NCBI RefSeq assembly: GCF_902459645.1
Contig: NZ_CABPSK010000001.1
Span: 1,240,001 to 1,304,000 of the forward strand
Direction: 5' to 3'
Source of the DNA: Pandoraea pneumonica
GTDB lineage: Bacteria; Pseudomonadota; Gammaproteobacteria; Burkholderiales; Burkholderiaceae
Length of the DNA: 64,000 nt
In this document: piece after piece, positions 45,265 through 55,191 of the stretch
Position numbering within the stretch: position 1 is the first letter of the stretch
Layout of the letters: every line of letters begins with the position of its first letter
The notes under the pieces: model-generated
The model's database searches: none
The model's input: the letters and a program-made list of their open reading frames with translations, nothing else
Told to the model about the DNA's origin: nothing
Translations under genes and position numbers: made by a program

Positions 45265-47187
45265 GTGATCCGATTCGAACACCTCACCCTCGCGCGCGGC
45301 ACCAAGCAGCTTTTCGAAGACATCTCCGTCACGCTCAATCCGGGCGAGCGCGTCGGCCTCGTCGGGGCTAACGGCGCGGGTAAGTCGACCCTGTTCGCCC
45401 TGCTGCGCGGCCAACTGCACGCCGATGGCGGGGACGTCTTCATCCCGGGAGCGTGGCGCATCGCGCACGTGATGCAGGAAACGCCCGCCGTTGATCGCAC
45501 CGCGCTCGACTACGTACTCGACGGCGACACGCGCTTGCGCGATATCGAAGCCCGCATTGCAAAGGCCGAAGCCGCCCACGACGGCCACGCACAGGCCGAA
45601 GCGCACACCGCGTTTGCCGACGCCGACGGCTATACCGCCCCGGCACGCGGCGAAGCGCTGCTGCTCGGCTTAGGTTTCACGCTCGCGCAGACGCAACTCC
45701 CCGTCGCCAGCTTCTCCGGCGGCTGGCGCATGCGCTTGAATTTGGCACAGGCGCTCATGTGCCCGTCCGACCTGCTGCTGCTCGACGAACCGACGAACCA
45801 CTTGGACCTCGACGCCATCGTCTGGCTCGAAGATTGGCTCAAGCGCTACCCGGGCACGCTCGTCGTGATCTCGCACGATCGCGAATTCCTCGACGAAGTC
45901 TGTAACGTCACGCTCCATATCGAGAATCAGCAGATCAAGCGTTACGGCGGCAACTACAGCCAGTTCGAAATCACGCGCGGCCAGCAACTTGCGCTGCAAC
46001 AGAACGCGTTCGAAAAGCAGCAGAAGACGATCGCTCACCTCGAATCGTTCATCACGCGCTTCAAGGCCAAGGCGACCAAGGCACGTCAGGCGCAAAGCCG
46101 CATGAAGGCGCTCGAGAAAATGGAGCGCATCGCGCCCGCGCACGTGGCGTCGCCGTTCACGTTCGAATTCCGCTCGGCCGACAGCGCCCCGAACCCGATG
46201 CTAGTGCTCGAGTCCGTGCGCTGCGGCTATCACCTCGAAGACGGCAGTGAGAAGGTCATCCTGCCGCACGTGACGATGTCGGTGCAGAACGAGCAACGCA
46301 TCGGCCTGCTCGGCGCGAACGGACAAGGTAAGTCGACGCTGATTAAGACGCTGGCGGGCACACTCGCGGCGCTCGCGGGCGATGTGAAGACCGGCAAGGG
46401 CTTGCAGATCGGCTACTTCGCGCAGCATCAGGTCGAGACGTTGCGTCACGACGATTCGCCGTTGCAGCACTTGCAGCGGCTCGCGCCCGACACACGCGAG
46501 CAAGAACTGCGCGACTTTCTCGGCGGCTTCAACTTCCGTGGGGAGATGGCAACGTCGTCGATTGCGCCGTTCTCCGGCGGCGAGAAGGCGCGCCTCGCAC
46601 TCGCGCTTATCATCTGGCAGAAGCCGAATCTGTTGCTGCTCGACGAACCGACGAACCACTTGGATCTCGAAACGCGTCACGCGCTTACGATGGCGCTGGC
46701 CCAGTTCGACGGCACGCTGATTCTCGTCTCGCACGATCGGCACCTGCTGCGTGCGACGACCGATCAGTTCCTGCTGGTGGCAGGTGGCGAAGTCAAGCCG
46801 TTCGACGGTGATCTGGACGACTACCGCGACTGGCTGCTGCAACACGCCGCCGATCAACGTACGGCTGCACGCGAGACCGCCGACACCGACGACAACGGCG
46901 TGAACCGCAAGGACCAGAAGCGCGCCGAAGCGCAAGAACGGCAGCGGCTGTCGCAACTGCGCAAGCCGTTGCAACGCAAGATCGAGAAGTTGGAGCAGTC
47001 CATGGCCAAGCTTTCGGATGAGAAAGCCCGGCTCGACGCTATCCTCGCCGACAGCAGCACCTATGAAGACGCCAACAAGGCACTGCTCACCGAGAGCCTC
47101 AAGCAACAAGTCGAGGTCACGGCAAAGCTCTCCGATATCGAAGCCGAATGGCTAGAGGCGCAAGAAGCGATGGAGCAGATCGTCTGA
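45265..47187 (+). CDS. yheS: ABC-F family ATPase, YheS type
   Basis: 640 residues from GTG 45265, close to the length of E. coli YheS. Two ABC domains are joined by a charged linker with no membrane segment. Walker A motifs are GLVGANGAGKSTLFALL (about 32-48) and GLLGANGQGKSTLIKTL; signatures are SFSGGWRMRLNLAQALM and PFSGGEKARLALALIIW; both Walker B regions read LLLLDEPTNHLDL. The linker shows FKAKATKARQAQSRMKALEK, and a C-terminal coiled coil (about 545-640) follows. ABC-F proteins bind the ribosomal E site and relieve stalled translation. The closest subgroup by resemblance is YheS. Confidence 0.93.
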   Translation: MIRFEHLTLARGTKQLFEDISVTLNPGERVGLVGANGAGKSTLFALLRGQLHADGGDVFIPGAWRIAHVMQETPAVDRTALDYVLDGDTRLRDIEARIAKAEAAHDGHAQAEAHTAFADADGYTAPARGEALLLGLGFTLAQTQLPVASFSGGWRMRLNLAQALMCPSDLLLLDEPTNHLDLDAIVWLEDWLKRYPGTLVVISHDREFLDEVCNVTLHIENQQIKRYGGNYSQFEITRGQQLALQQNAFEKQQKTIAHLESFITRFKAKATKARQAQSRMKALEKMERIAPAHVASPFTFEFRSADSAPNPMLVLESVRCGYHLEDGSEKVILPHVTMSVQNEQRIGLLGANGQGKSTLIKTLAGTLAALAGDVKTGKGLQIGYFAQHQVETLRHDDSPLQHLQRLAPDTREQELRDFLGGFNFRGEMATSSIAPFSGGEKARLALALIIWQKPNLLLLDEPTNHLDLETRHALTMALAQFDGTLILVSHDRHLLRATTDQFLLVAGGEVKPFDGDLDDYRDWLLQHAADQRTAARETADTDDNGVNRKDQKRAEAQERQRLSQLRKPLQRKIEKLEQSMAKLSDEKARLDAILADSSTYEDANKALLTESLKQQVEVTAKLSDIEAEWLEAQEAMEQIV

Positions 47188-47225
47188 TGACGAGAGGCGG
47201 ACTGCCCACGAAGGCGCAGTAACGA

Positions 47226-47261
47226 AAAAGGCCCGATCAGTGAAAACTGATCGGGCCTTTT
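47226..47261. terminator. Perfect 16-bp GAAA-tetraloop terminator after yheS
   Basis: Sixteen uninterrupted base pairs (AAAAGGCCCGATCAGT and complement) close a GAAA tetraloop, with A- and T-rich ends. It lies about 40 bases past yheS and can serve the convergent radA unit too. Confidence 0.95.
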
Positions 47262-47385
47262 CAATGCTCGCTCGGCGGCGTGAATCGGCACTGCATCAAC
47301 CACGATTAACGCCGGTGCCTACCGGCTCAATACTGCTGAATACCAATCCAACACCGGAATCGACGCGTCACCGAAACCCTTCGGC

Positions 47386-48765
47386 TCACAACCCCGCCAC
47401 AACGGAAATCGCCTGCTCCAGCCGATCCACGGCGTGCACTTCGAGACCGTCGATCGGTTGCTTGGGCGCGTTGGCCTTCGGAATAATCGCAATCGAGAAA
47501 CCGAGCTTGGCGGCTTCCTTCAAACGGTCTTGTCCGCGCGGACTCGGCCGGATCTCGCCCGCCAGCCCCACTTCGCCAAACGCGACGATGCCGCGCGGCA
47601 ACGGCTTGTTACGCAGCGACGAATGAATCGCGAGCAACACGGCCAAATCGGCCGCCGGTTCGGTAATCTTCACGCCACCCACGGCGTTCAGGAACACGTC
47701 CTGGTCGAAGCACGCAATGCCCGCGTGACGGTGCATCACAGCGAGCAACATCGCCAGCCGGTTCTGCTCCAACCCCACCGCGAGACGACGCGGGTTCGGC
47801 ACCTGCGCCGTATCGACCAGCGCCTGCACTTCGACCAACAGCGGCCGCGTGCCTTCTTGCGTCACGAGCACGCACGAACCGGGCACGGTTTGTTCGTGTT
47901 GCGACAAGAACAAGGCCGACGGGTTGGCGACACCGCGCAACCCCTTCTCCGTCATCGCGAACACACCAAGCTCGTTCACGGCACCGAAGCGGTTCTTGAA
48001 CGCGCGCACCAGCCGATACGATGAATGCGTGTCGCCTTCGAAATACAGCACGGTATCGACAATGTGCTCAAGCACACGCGGCCCAGCAAGACTGCCTTCT
48101 TTCGTCACGTGACCGACCATGATCACGGTCACGCCACTCTGCTTGGCACAGCGTGTCAGTTGTGCGGCACACTCGCGGACCTGCGCAACAGAACCGGGTG
48201 CCGAGCTAAGCGCCTCGGAATAGACCGTCTGGATCGAGTCGATGACAACGACGTCGGGCTTTTCCGACTCGATGGCACCTAGAATCTTTTCCAACTGAAT
48301 CTCGGCGAGCAAATCGAGATCGCCGCCACCGCCGCCCTCGCCCGCCGCGCCCAATCCAAGACGCTGCGCGCGCAACGCGATTTGCGCCCCCGATTCTTCG
48401 CCGCTCACGTAGAGTGCGCGACGCTCGCGCGACAAGTGCGCCAGCGATTGCAGCAACAGCGTCGACTTGCCGATACCCGGGTCGCCGCCGATCAGCACCA
48501 CACCACCGGCCACCAGCCCGCCGCCGAGCACACGGTCGAACTCACTCACGCCGCTGGAAAAACGCGGTACGTCGGACGCTTCGATTTCCGCGAGCTTGCG
48601 AATCGGCGTGCTCTTAGCGAGCGATTGATAACGGTGGCCGCTCGTCGTCTCCGGCACGGATTCGACCAGCGTATTCCAGCCATTGCAGTTCGGGCACTGG
48701 CCAGCCCACTTCGGGCTCTGGCCACCGCATTCGGTACAGATATAGACAGTCTTGGGTTTCGCCAT
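47386..48765 (-). CDS. radA: DNA repair protein RadA
   Basis: 459 residues from ATG 48765 (MAKPKTVYICTECGGQSPKW). A RecA-like helicase that drives branch migration in recombination. The N-terminal zinc finger has Cys10, Cys13, Cys24 and Cys27. Walker A is LIGGDPGIGKSTLLLQSLAH, and the RadA-specific KNRFG motif is in RAFKNRFGAVNELGVFAM. The C-terminal Lon-like domain includes AVGGVKITEPAADLAVLLAI. A short Gly-rich insert (GEGGGGG) lies after LGLGAA. It sits eight bases after alr, probably co-transcribed. Confidence 0.97.
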   Translation of the reverse strand: MAKPKTVYICTECGGQSPKWAGQCPNCNGWNTLVESVPETTSGHRYQSLAKSTPIRKLAEIEASDVPRFSSGVSEFDRVLGGGLVAGGVVLIGGDPGIGKSTLLLQSLAHLSRERRALYVSGEESGAQIALRAQRLGLGAAGEGGGGGDLDLLAEIQLEKILGAIESEKPDVVVIDSIQTVYSEALSSAPGSVAQVRECAAQLTRCAKQSGVTVIMVGHVTKEGSLAGPRVLEHIVDTVLYFEGDTHSSYRLVRAFKNRFGAVNELGVFAMTEKGLRGVANPSALFLSQHEQTVPGSCVLVTQEGTRPLLVEVQALVDTAQVPNPRRLAVGLEQNRLAMLLAVMHRHAGIACFDQDVFLNAVGGVKITEPAADLAVLLAIHSSLRNKPLPRGIVAFGEVGLAGEIRPSPRGQDRLKEAAKLGFSIAIIPKANAPKQPIDGLEVHAVDRLEQAISVVAGL

Positions 48766-48773
48766 GCGCTCGC

Positions 48774-49844
48774 TCAGTTCGCGTGCACCGGCACGCGGCG
48801 CGCCACGGCACACATCAACTCGTAGCCGAGTGTGCCAGCCGACGCCGCCACCTCGTCGATGCCAAGGCCGCGGCCCCACAGCGTTACCGTGGTACCGACG
48901 CGCGCTTGCGGCACTGGCGTCAGGTCGACGGCCAGCATGTCCATCGAGACGCGGCCAACGATACGCGTACGTACGCCGTCCACGAGCACCGGCGTGCCCG
49001 ACGGGGCCACGCGCGGATAGCCGTCGGCGTAACCGCAAGCGACCGTGCCCACGCGCATCGGCGCATCTGCCGTGAAGAGGCTGCCGTAACCCACGGTGCC
49101 GCCCGCAGGCACTTCCTGAATGCCGATCAGCTCCGATTCGAGCGTCATGGTCGGTTGCAAACCCAGTTCCGATGCCGGGACTTCCAGCCCCTTCGGCGAC
49201 GAGCCGTACAACATGATGCCGGGGCGCACCCATGCAGCGTGCGTCTGCGGATGGAAAAGCGTGGCGGCCGAGTTGGCGAGACTGCGCTCACCGGGCACAT
49301 CGCGGGCACCACGCTCGAACGCTTCCATCTGGTGTTCGATGCCGCGCGGACCGTCGGCGTCCGAAAAGTGCGTCATCAAGACGATCTGACTCACCCCCGG
49401 AATGGCACGTGCACGCTCCCACGCCGCGCGATAACGCTCGGGCGAGAAACCCAGACGGTTCATGCCCGAGTTCATCTTCAGTTGCACGTTGAGCGGTTTG
49501 GTCAGACGCGTGGTCTCGAGCATGCGCAACTGGTCGTCGCTATGCACGGTGGTCGTCAGACCGTATTTGTCGACGATGGCCAGATCGGACGGCGTGAAGA
49601 ACCCTTCGAGCAGCAAGATCGGACCAGCCCAGCCGAGTTCGCGCACGCGCACGGCTTCTTCGAGATCGAGCAAGCCGAAACCGTCGGCATCGCGCAATCC
49701 GGGATAGGCATTTTCAATGCCATGCCCATAGGCATTGGCCTTGACCACGGCCCAAACCTTGGCGTTGGGGGCGTGGCGACGGGCGACATCGAGATTATGG
49801 GCAAGCGCTGCGGTATGAATCGAGACTTTGATCGGACGAGGCAT
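48774..49844 (-). CDS. alr: Alanine racemase
   Basis: 356 residues from ATG 49844. A PLP enzyme making D-alanine for peptidoglycan. The PLP lysine is Lys35 in [40 protein letters not shown] and CGYADGYPR hold the second catalytic Tyr region, and [17 protein letters not shown] is conserved in the C-terminal beta-domain. The open frame extends 13 codons further upstream without homology. The alr-radA pairing is seen in other Burkholderiales. Confidence 0.96.
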   Translation of the reverse strand: MPRPIKVSIHTAALAHNLDVARRHAPNAKVWAVVKANAYGHGIENAYPGLRDADGFGLLDLEEAVRVRELGWAGPILLLEGFFTPSDLAIVDKYGLTTTVHSDDQLRMLETTRLTKPLNVQLKMNSGMNRLGFSPERYRAAWERARAIPGVSQIVLMTHFSDADGPRGIEHQMEAFERGARDVPGERSLANSAATLFHPQTHAAWVRPGIMLYGSSPKGLEVPASELGLQPTMTLESELIGIQEVPAGGTVGYGSLFTADAPMRVGTVACGYADGYPRVAPSGTPVLVDGVRTRIVGRVSMDMLAVDLTPVPQARVGTTVTLWGRGLGIDEVAASAGTLGYELMCAVARRVPVHAN

Positions 49845-50310
49845 GGCAGGATTGAGAACAGAAGAGAAGCGCCACCGGGACACCGTTTCAGAACCGGCGC
49901 GGGCACGGGTTCAAACACATGGCATTGACACGCCCGATGCGAATTGGTGCGATTTCGCGCGACGGGATGTGAAGCCTGGTGAACCACACCGTTTCAGGCA
50001 TGCCTGAAGGTGCCGGTGGCATAACGCATCGGCATATTTTCGTGTTATAAAGCCGTGCGCACAACTTGTTTTGCCGAAATCTTTATCCCGACAACAATAT
50101 CGGTCAAAGACCGAGGGCGACCGGGCGCCCGACACGGGGGCTTCAAGGCCGAAAATACGGCCCATTAGCGACATATGCATGCTTGATGCGCGCAGATACC
50201 CCTGTGTTTAAGCCCGGTTTCATCCCGTTTGGGTGCCCGACGCGGGCACCGCGGATTCCGACAACCGAGACACGCAAGTTTTACGCCGCACGGGATCGAC
50301 TCAAGTACCG
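49845..50310. other. Divergent spacer between alr and lplT
   Basis: 466 bases, no gene. It holds the 16-bp palindrome at 49993-50008 and two copies of ACACCGTTTCAG (49876-49887 and 49986-49997), the second running into that palindrome. Long leaders for one or both genes are likely. Confidence 0.5.
49993..50008. promoter_or_regulatory. Perfect 16-bp palindrome TTCAGGCATGCCTGAA
   Basis: It lies 149 bases before alr and 303 before lplT. The symmetry and length suit a dimeric repressor's operator. No T tract follows, so a terminator is less likely. No regulator is identified. Confidence 0.45.
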
Positions 50311-51603
50311 ATGAAGAAAGGCTTTTACACCATCATGGCCGCGCAGTTTTTTTCGTCGCTGGCCGACAATGCATTGCTTATCGCGGCAATCGCACTTCTG
50401 AAAGATCTGCATTCCCCGCAGTGGATGACTCCGCTGCTCAAACTCTTCTTCGTTCTCTCGTACGTCATTCTGGCAGCCTACGTCGGCGCTTTTGCGGATT
50501 CCATGCCCAAAGGCCGCGTCATGTTCATCAGCAATACGATCAAAGTGGTCGGCTGCATGATGATGCTGTTCGGATCGCACCCGCTCATTGCGTATGGTGT
50601 TGTCGGCTTTGGTGCCGCCGCGTACTCGCCTGCGAAGTACGGCATTCTCACTGAACTGTTACCTGCGGAACGATTGGTCGCGGCCAATGGCTGGATCGAG
50701 GGGCTAACCGTCAGTTCGATCATTCTCGGCACGGTGTTAGGCGGCGCGTTGATCAGCCCCCACGTGTCCGACTGGATTTTGCATCGCACGCCCGATGTCA
50801 TCAGTTCGCCGGCCATGGCCGCGATGGTCATCATCATGGGCATTTATGTGATCGCTGCCCTCTTCAATCTGCGTATTCCCGATACCGGCGCCCGCTATGC
50901 GCGCCAGGAACGCAACCCGATCAAGCTCGTTTCCGATTTCGCCGACTGCTTCGTTACGCTGTGGCGCGACAAGCTGGGCCAAATCTCGCTGGCTGTGACC
51001 ACGCTCTTCTGGGGTGCCGGTGCCACGCTGCAATTCATCGTGCTGCGCTGGGCCGAAAAAGCGCTCGGCATGACGCTCTCGGAAGGGGCGATCTTGCAAG
51101 CGGTGTCGGCCGTGGGCGTGGCCATCGGTGCCATCGTCGCAGCGTCGCGCATCCCGCTCAAGCGCTCGCTGTCGGTCTTGCCCGTGGGCATCGCCATGGG
51201 GATCGCCGTGATGGCGATGGCCTTCTTCTCGAAAGACTTGCTGCCGTTCGGCCAACACTGGAAGGTGCCGCTATATCTGATCATCGCGTACATCTTCTTG
51301 ATCATCGTCGGTGCACTCGCGGGCTTCTTCGTGGTGCCGATGAACGCGCTGCTGCAACACCGCGGTCACGTGCTGCTCTCCGCCGGCCACTCGATTGCCG
51401 TGCAGAACTTCAACGAGAATCTGTCGGTGCTGATCATGCTGTGCCTGTATGCGCTGCTGATCTGGTGCAACGTGCCGGTGGGCATCGTCATCGTTCTCTT
51501 CGGCTTGTTCGTGTCGGGCACCATGTGGCTCGTCATGAAGCGCCATCAGGCCAATCAGCGCGAGTTCGATTCGCTCTCGCTCATTGGCGAAGTCAAGCAT
51601 TGA
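50311..51603 (+). CDS. lplT: Lysophospholipid transporter LplT
   Basis: 430 residues from ATG 50311 (MKKGFYTIMAAQFFSSLADN). An MFS protein with about 12 membrane segments that flips lysophospholipids across the inner membrane for re-acylation. The QFFSSLADNALLIAAIALL N-terminus, FGAAAYSPAKYGILTELLP and GALAGFFVVPMNALLQHRGH are family signatures. In enterics it is linked to the acyltransferase Aas; none is adjacent here. An alternative upstream start (50233) has no homology. Confidence 0.93.
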   Translation: MKKGFYTIMAAQFFSSLADNALLIAAIALLKDLHSPQWMTPLLKLFFVLSYVILAAYVGAFADSMPKGRVMFISNTIKVVGCMMMLFGSHPLIAYGVVGFGAAAYSPAKYGILTELLPAERLVAANGWIEGLTVSSIILGTVLGGALISPHVSDWILHRTPDVISSPAMAAMVIIMGIYVIAALFNLRIPDTGARYARQERNPIKLVSDFADCFVTLWRDKLGQISLAVTTLFWGAGATLQFIVLRWAEKALGMTLSEGAILQAVSAVGVAIGAIVAASRIPLKRSLSVLPVGIAMGIAVMAMAFFSKDLLPFGQHWKVPLYLIIAYIFLIIVGALAGFFVVPMNALLQHRGHVLLSAGHSIAVQNFNENLSVLIMLCLYALLIWCNVPVGIVIVLFGLFVSGTMWLVMKRHQANQREFDSLSLIGEVKH

Positions 51604-51604
51604 T

Positions 51605-52453
51605 ATGAATTCGCAATCGTCGCACCCGGCCACCGGCACGTCCGGTGCCATTCCCATCGCACTGACCATCGCCGGCTCGGATTCGAGCGGCGGTGCAGGC
51701 ATTCAGGCCGACCTCAAGACCTTCTCGGCACTCGGCGCGTACGGCGCGAGCGTTATCACGGCGCTCACCGCACAGAACACGCGAGGCGTGACGGATATCC
51801 ACACGCCGCCCGCGAGTTTCGTCACGGCGCAAATGGACGCGGTGTTTCAGGATCTGGACGTCGATGCGGTCAAACTCGGCATGCTGGCGAACGCGGATGT
51901 CGTGCGTGCCGTGGCCGCTGGCCTGCGTCAGTACCGGCCCCGCTTCGTCATTCTCGACACGGTGATGATCTCGAAGAGCGGTCACGCGCTGCTGCAACCG
52001 GATGCCGTCGCCGCGTTGCGCGACGAACTGCTTCCGCTGGCCGACCTGATTACGCCGAATCTGCCCGAAGCGGCTGCATTGCTAGGTGTCGCCGCCGCCA
52101 CGAACGAAGACGAGATGGAACAGCAGGCGCAGGCGCTGCGTGCGTTGGGTGCGCGCAATGTGCTGGTCAAAGGCGGGCATCTGGCCGGGGATCAGAGCCC
52201 CGACTGGCTGGTCAGCGAGGAAGGTGTCGAGCGCTTCAATGCGCCGCGCATTGCTGCGCACAATACGCATGGCACGGGCTGCACGCTGTCGGCCGCACTC
52301 GCGGCGTTGCGGCCGCGCCGCAGCGATTGGTCGAGCACCGTGCGCGATGCTAAGGCCTACTTGAACGGTGCGCTCGCGGCGAGCGACGAACTCCGCATCG
52401 GTCACGGCATCGGGCCCGTGCACCATTTCCACGCTGTTTGGCCGAAGACGTAA
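51605..52453 (+). CDS. thiD: Hydroxymethylpyrimidine (phosphate) kinase
   Basis: 282 residues from ATG 51605, one base after the lplT stop; an ATG at 51584 overlapping lplT is also open. A ribokinase-fold enzyme making HMP-PP for thiamine. IALTIAGSDSSGGAGIQADL, KTFSALGAYGASVITALTAQ and VKLGMLANADVV are family signatures. The ATP-site loop is in NTHGTGCTLSAALAALRPRR. The lplT-thiD adjacency appears accidental in function but is probably co-transcribed. Confidence 0.95.
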   Translation: MNSQSSHPATGTSGAIPIALTIAGSDSSGGAGIQADLKTFSALGAYGASVITALTAQNTRGVTDIHTPPASFVTAQMDAVFQDLDVDAVKLGMLANADVVRAVAAGLRQYRPRFVILDTVMISKSGHALLQPDAVAALRDELLPLADLITPNLPEAAALLGVAAATNEDEMEQQAQALRALGARNVLVKGGHLAGDQSPDWLVSEEGVERFNAPRIAAHNTHGTGCTLSAALAALRPRRSDWSSTVRDAKAYLNGALAASDELRIGHGIGPVHHFHAVWPKT

Positions 52454-52560
52454 GCCTCACGTCACGTCGGCGCAGTGACTCCATTGCGCCGAGGTCATCT
52501 CGCTGGGGTCATCCCACTGAGGCCGCCAGACGGCTATCGCCACGCTAACGTCCGCTGACG

Positions 52561-53694
52561 TCACAACGACGGCGCGCCATCGTTGGCACTTTCCGCCAAT
52601 GCACGGCGCGCGGCCGCCTCCGCTCTCCCCGCCAATTCCTCGATGCGATGCCGCGCGCGCGGTGCCCAGTAGTCGGGCACGATGAAACCGCGCGTGCGCT
52701 CGATCCAATCGCCCTGCGCCGACGCAGGACGCGTGAGCGATACGACCAACAGCGGTTCCGCAACGCCACGTTCGCGCCAGTGCGTCTCAATACGCTCGCG
52801 CATAGCGGAAAGCGAGAACACGGCATGCTCGCCAACCCGCGCGGGTGCCAGCCACCGCGCGCGCGGCAGAATCGCCCACGCCTCGTCACCTACTCCTGCG
52901 CTGGACGATGCGTCGCCTTGCACCGACAGCGTCGCCTGCGCCTGCACCCACCACTCGTCGAGCGTCGCCCACCAGCCGCGGCCGTGGGTCTCGGCAGCCA
53001 CCTGAGGCAACGCAGCGGGTTGCGTGAGCGGATGGAACAGCCACCCCTTGAGATACACCTGCGGCAGCCACGGCCCGGCGGCGGGCAGCGCGCTGCGCAC
53101 GGCCTCAAATGTGGTCAACCGCAATTGATGGCCTAGCAGTCGCGCCACCTTGTCGGCGAGACTATCGGCCAAATTCGGCCCAAGCCAGTGGAATTGGAGA
53201 GAGCGTTCGTCCAGCGGAGGCACCTGAGCAATCGGGCCAGCAGGAGGAACGAAAAGGTAGAGTTTGACGGCCAGTTCCCAATGCAATAACTGACGGTCGG
53301 CACGCCGCTCCAGCAGAAAATCGCATTCGCCGAGCGTCATGTTGCCGCGTCGGACGTCACGGACTTGCAGCCCCGCCGCCAGCAATTCGAGCGAAGGGCT
53401 ATTGAGCAGCGCGAAGTGCAGCAACTGTTCGGCGTAGCGCCCGAGCCGGTTGCTTTCGCCTTGCTGCACGATGAATTCACGCAGTGGCGCGGCGTCGGCG
53501 TCACACGCCAGCAGCCAGTCGTGCAATGCTGCCGTCACCGCGTTTCCGGCATCGAGATGCGCCAGCGCTGCCGGGAAACGCGCAGCGCTGAGCAAATCGT
53601 CGGACAACAGAAGCCACGCGAGGTCCCGTACCGGCGGCTCGCGCAGCGTAGCGATCAGTTCGCGATAGGCTTGTTGGCCGGAGTCGATTCGCAC
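52561..53694 (-). CDS. DUF1853 family protein
   Basis: 377 residues from GTG 53694, preceded by GAGG; further upstream TTG/GTG codons exist. The family core is LGRYAEQLLHFALLNSPSLE, then GNMTLGECDFLLERR, LLHWELAVKLYLFVPP and HWLGPNLADSLADKVARLLG. The ExD plus HWExAxKxY pattern resembles the metal-binding residues of restriction-like nucleases, but this is only a suggestion. It overlaps the end of the uracil-DNA glycosylase gene by 40 bases and appears to belong to the tsaB-rimI-udg unit, perhaps hinting at a nucleic-acid role. Confidence 0.82.
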   Translation of the reverse strand: MRIDSGQQAYRELIATLREPPVRDLAWLLLSDDLLSAARFPAALAHLDAGNAVTAALHDWLLACDADAAPLREFIVQQGESNRLGRYAEQLLHFALLNSPSLELLAAGLQVRDVRRGNMTLGECDFLLERRADRQLLHWELAVKLYLFVPPAGPIAQVPPLDERSLQFHWLGPNLADSLADKVARLLGHQLRLTTFEAVRSALPAAGPWLPQVYLKGWLFHPLTQPAALPQVAAETHGRGWWATLDEWWVQAQATLSVQGDASSSAGVGDEAWAILPRARWLAPARVGEHAVFSLSAMRERIETHWRERGVAEPLLVVSLTRPASAQGDWIERTRGFIVPDYWAPRARHRIEELAGRAEAAARRALAESANDGAPSL

Positions 53695-54725
53695 ACCGCC
53701 TCGTAAGTGGCCCGCGCCAAACACCAATCCGTCCAGGCTTTGGCCTTGTCGGGCAGACTGCGTAACAGATAGGCCGGATGGTACGTCACGATCACCGGCA
53801 CGCCCTCATACTCATGCACCCGTCCACGCAAGCTCGCGATGCTGGCCTGCGTACGCAAGATACTCTGCGCCGCAAAGCGCCCCATCACCACGATCACGCG
53901 CGGCTTGAGCAGCGCGACCTGACGCTTGAGATACGGCTCGCAGCTCGCCACTTCATCGGCTTCCGGGTCACGGTTACCAGGCGGACGGCACTTGAGCACG
54001 TTGGCGATATACACGTTCTCGCCGCGCTTGAGTACCGACGCACGCAACATGTTGTCGAGCAACTTGCCCGCCTGGCCCACGAACGGCTCGCCCTGCAAAT
54101 CTTCCTGCTGTCCGGGGGCTTCGCCCACGAGCAGCCAATCGGCTTCGCGATCGCCCACGCCGAACACCGTCTGCGTACGCTTCTCGCACAACCCGCACAA
54201 GCGGCAATTGGCGACACGCTCGGTCAGCGCTTCCCAATCGAGCGTCTCGACGGCGGGCAACGCCGGACGTTGCGGTGCATCCGCCTCGCCGCCATCGCGC
54301 ACGATCGACCAAAGCGCCGCATCGGCGGCAGCATCGCCGTCGCCGTAACCCTCGCTGTCGAGCCACATCGGAATATCGTCGGGCGGCAGATCGTTGGCCC
54401 GGCTTACGGCGCCGGTACGGTTCGGCGTCGCCGGACGCGGGTTGGTGGCACGCGCGACGGGCGCCGGTTCACGGTACTCGGTAGCCACCGGCACTGCCGT
54501 CTCGGGCGCAGCAACTCGCGCAGCCGGACGAACGGCAGCAGCCGTTGCCACCGCCGCAGGCACATCCCAAGGCGGCAGATCGTCGGCATTCACGGCAGAC
54601 GCATCGGCAACCTCTAGCGTGGCCACGTCGCTCTGTGCGGCGCTGGCCGCTGCGGCCGCCGCATCGTGCGACATCCATACCGGCCAAAGGCCAAACTCTT
54701 CCAGAATTGCTTTAGGCCACGGCAC
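53655..54725 (-). CDS. Family 4-type iron-sulfur uracil-DNA glycosylase
   Basis: 356 residues from GTG 54725. It excises uracil from DNA. An Ala/Pro-rich linker (about 20-150) joins a short N-terminus PWPKAILEEFGLWPVW to the catalytic domain (about 155-350). LLVGEAPGQQEDLQGEPFVG is motif A, and VIVTYHPAYLLRSLPDKAKA is motif B with the active-site His. Cysteines in NCRLCGLCEKRT, NVLKCRPPGNR and ASCEPYLK fit the 4Fe-4S cluster. The linker is longer than in thermophilic members. It overlaps rimI by 14 bases. Confidence 0.92.
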   Translation of the reverse strand: MPWPKAILEEFGLWPVWMSHDAAAAAASAAQSDVATLEVADASAVNADDLPPWDVPAAVATAAAVRPAARVAAPETAVPVATEYREPAPVARATNPRPATPNRTGAVSRANDLPPDDIPMWLDSEGYGDGDAAADAALWSIVRDGGEADAPQRPALPAVETLDWEALTERVANCRLCGLCEKRTQTVFGVGDREADWLLVGEAPGQQEDLQGEPFVGQAGKLLDNMLRASVLKRGENVYIANVLKCRPPGNRDPEADEVASCEPYLKRQVALLKPRVIVVMGRFAAQSILRTQASIASLRGRVHEYEGVPVIVTYHPAYLLRSLPDKAKAWTDWCLARATYEAVCESTPANKPIAN

Positions 54726-55191
54726 GATCGGTCTCCCACGACAGGCGCATTACGATGGCGTCTTCGCGACGCCCGCTAGCCGGATAGTATCCTTTGCGCC
54801 GGCCGATCTGCTCGAAGCCAAAACGCTCATAAATGCGCAGTGCACGCGAATTGGACGGCCGCACTTCCAGCAGTACGCCGCCCATGCCCTGCTCGCGCGA
54901 CGTGCGCACAATTTCTTCGAGCAGCGCCACACCCAACCCATTGCCCTGCATTTCGGGGACGACACACACGTTGAGCAAGTGCGTCTCGTCGACGACGGGC
55001 ATGAGCAAGAAATAGCCCAGCAGCGTGCCGTCGACAGCGCGCAGACACACGCCTTGGTGCCCGGCATCGAGCGAGTCGGCGAAATTCTGACGGGTCCACG
55101 GAAACGGGTACGCCCGCACCTCGACCGCGATGACTTCATCGAGGTCGGCCAGCGTCATCGGCGAGAAGTGATTCGGGCCGGTCTGGCGCAT
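54712..55191 (-). CDS. rimI: Ribosomal protein S18 alanine N-acetyltransferase
   Basis: 159 residues with the GNAT fold. VEVRAYPFPWTRQNFADSLD is the RimI start; LLNVCVVPEMQGNGLGVALL contains the acetyl-CoA-binding Q-x-x-G-x-G/A; GGVLLEVRPSNSRALRIYER and FGFEQIGRRKGYYP follow. The Tyr and Glu of the active site are in place. It shares one base with the tsaB stop (TGATG). The tsaB-rimI pairing is widespread. Confidence 0.95.
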   Translation of the reverse strand: MRQTGPNHFSPMTLADLDEVIAVEVRAYPFPWTRQNFADSLDAGHQGVCLRAVDGTLLGYFLLMPVVDETHLLNVCVVPEMQGNGLGVALLEEIVRTSREQGMGGVLLEVRPSNSRALRIYERFGFEQIGRRKGYYPASGRREDAIVMRLSWETDRAVA

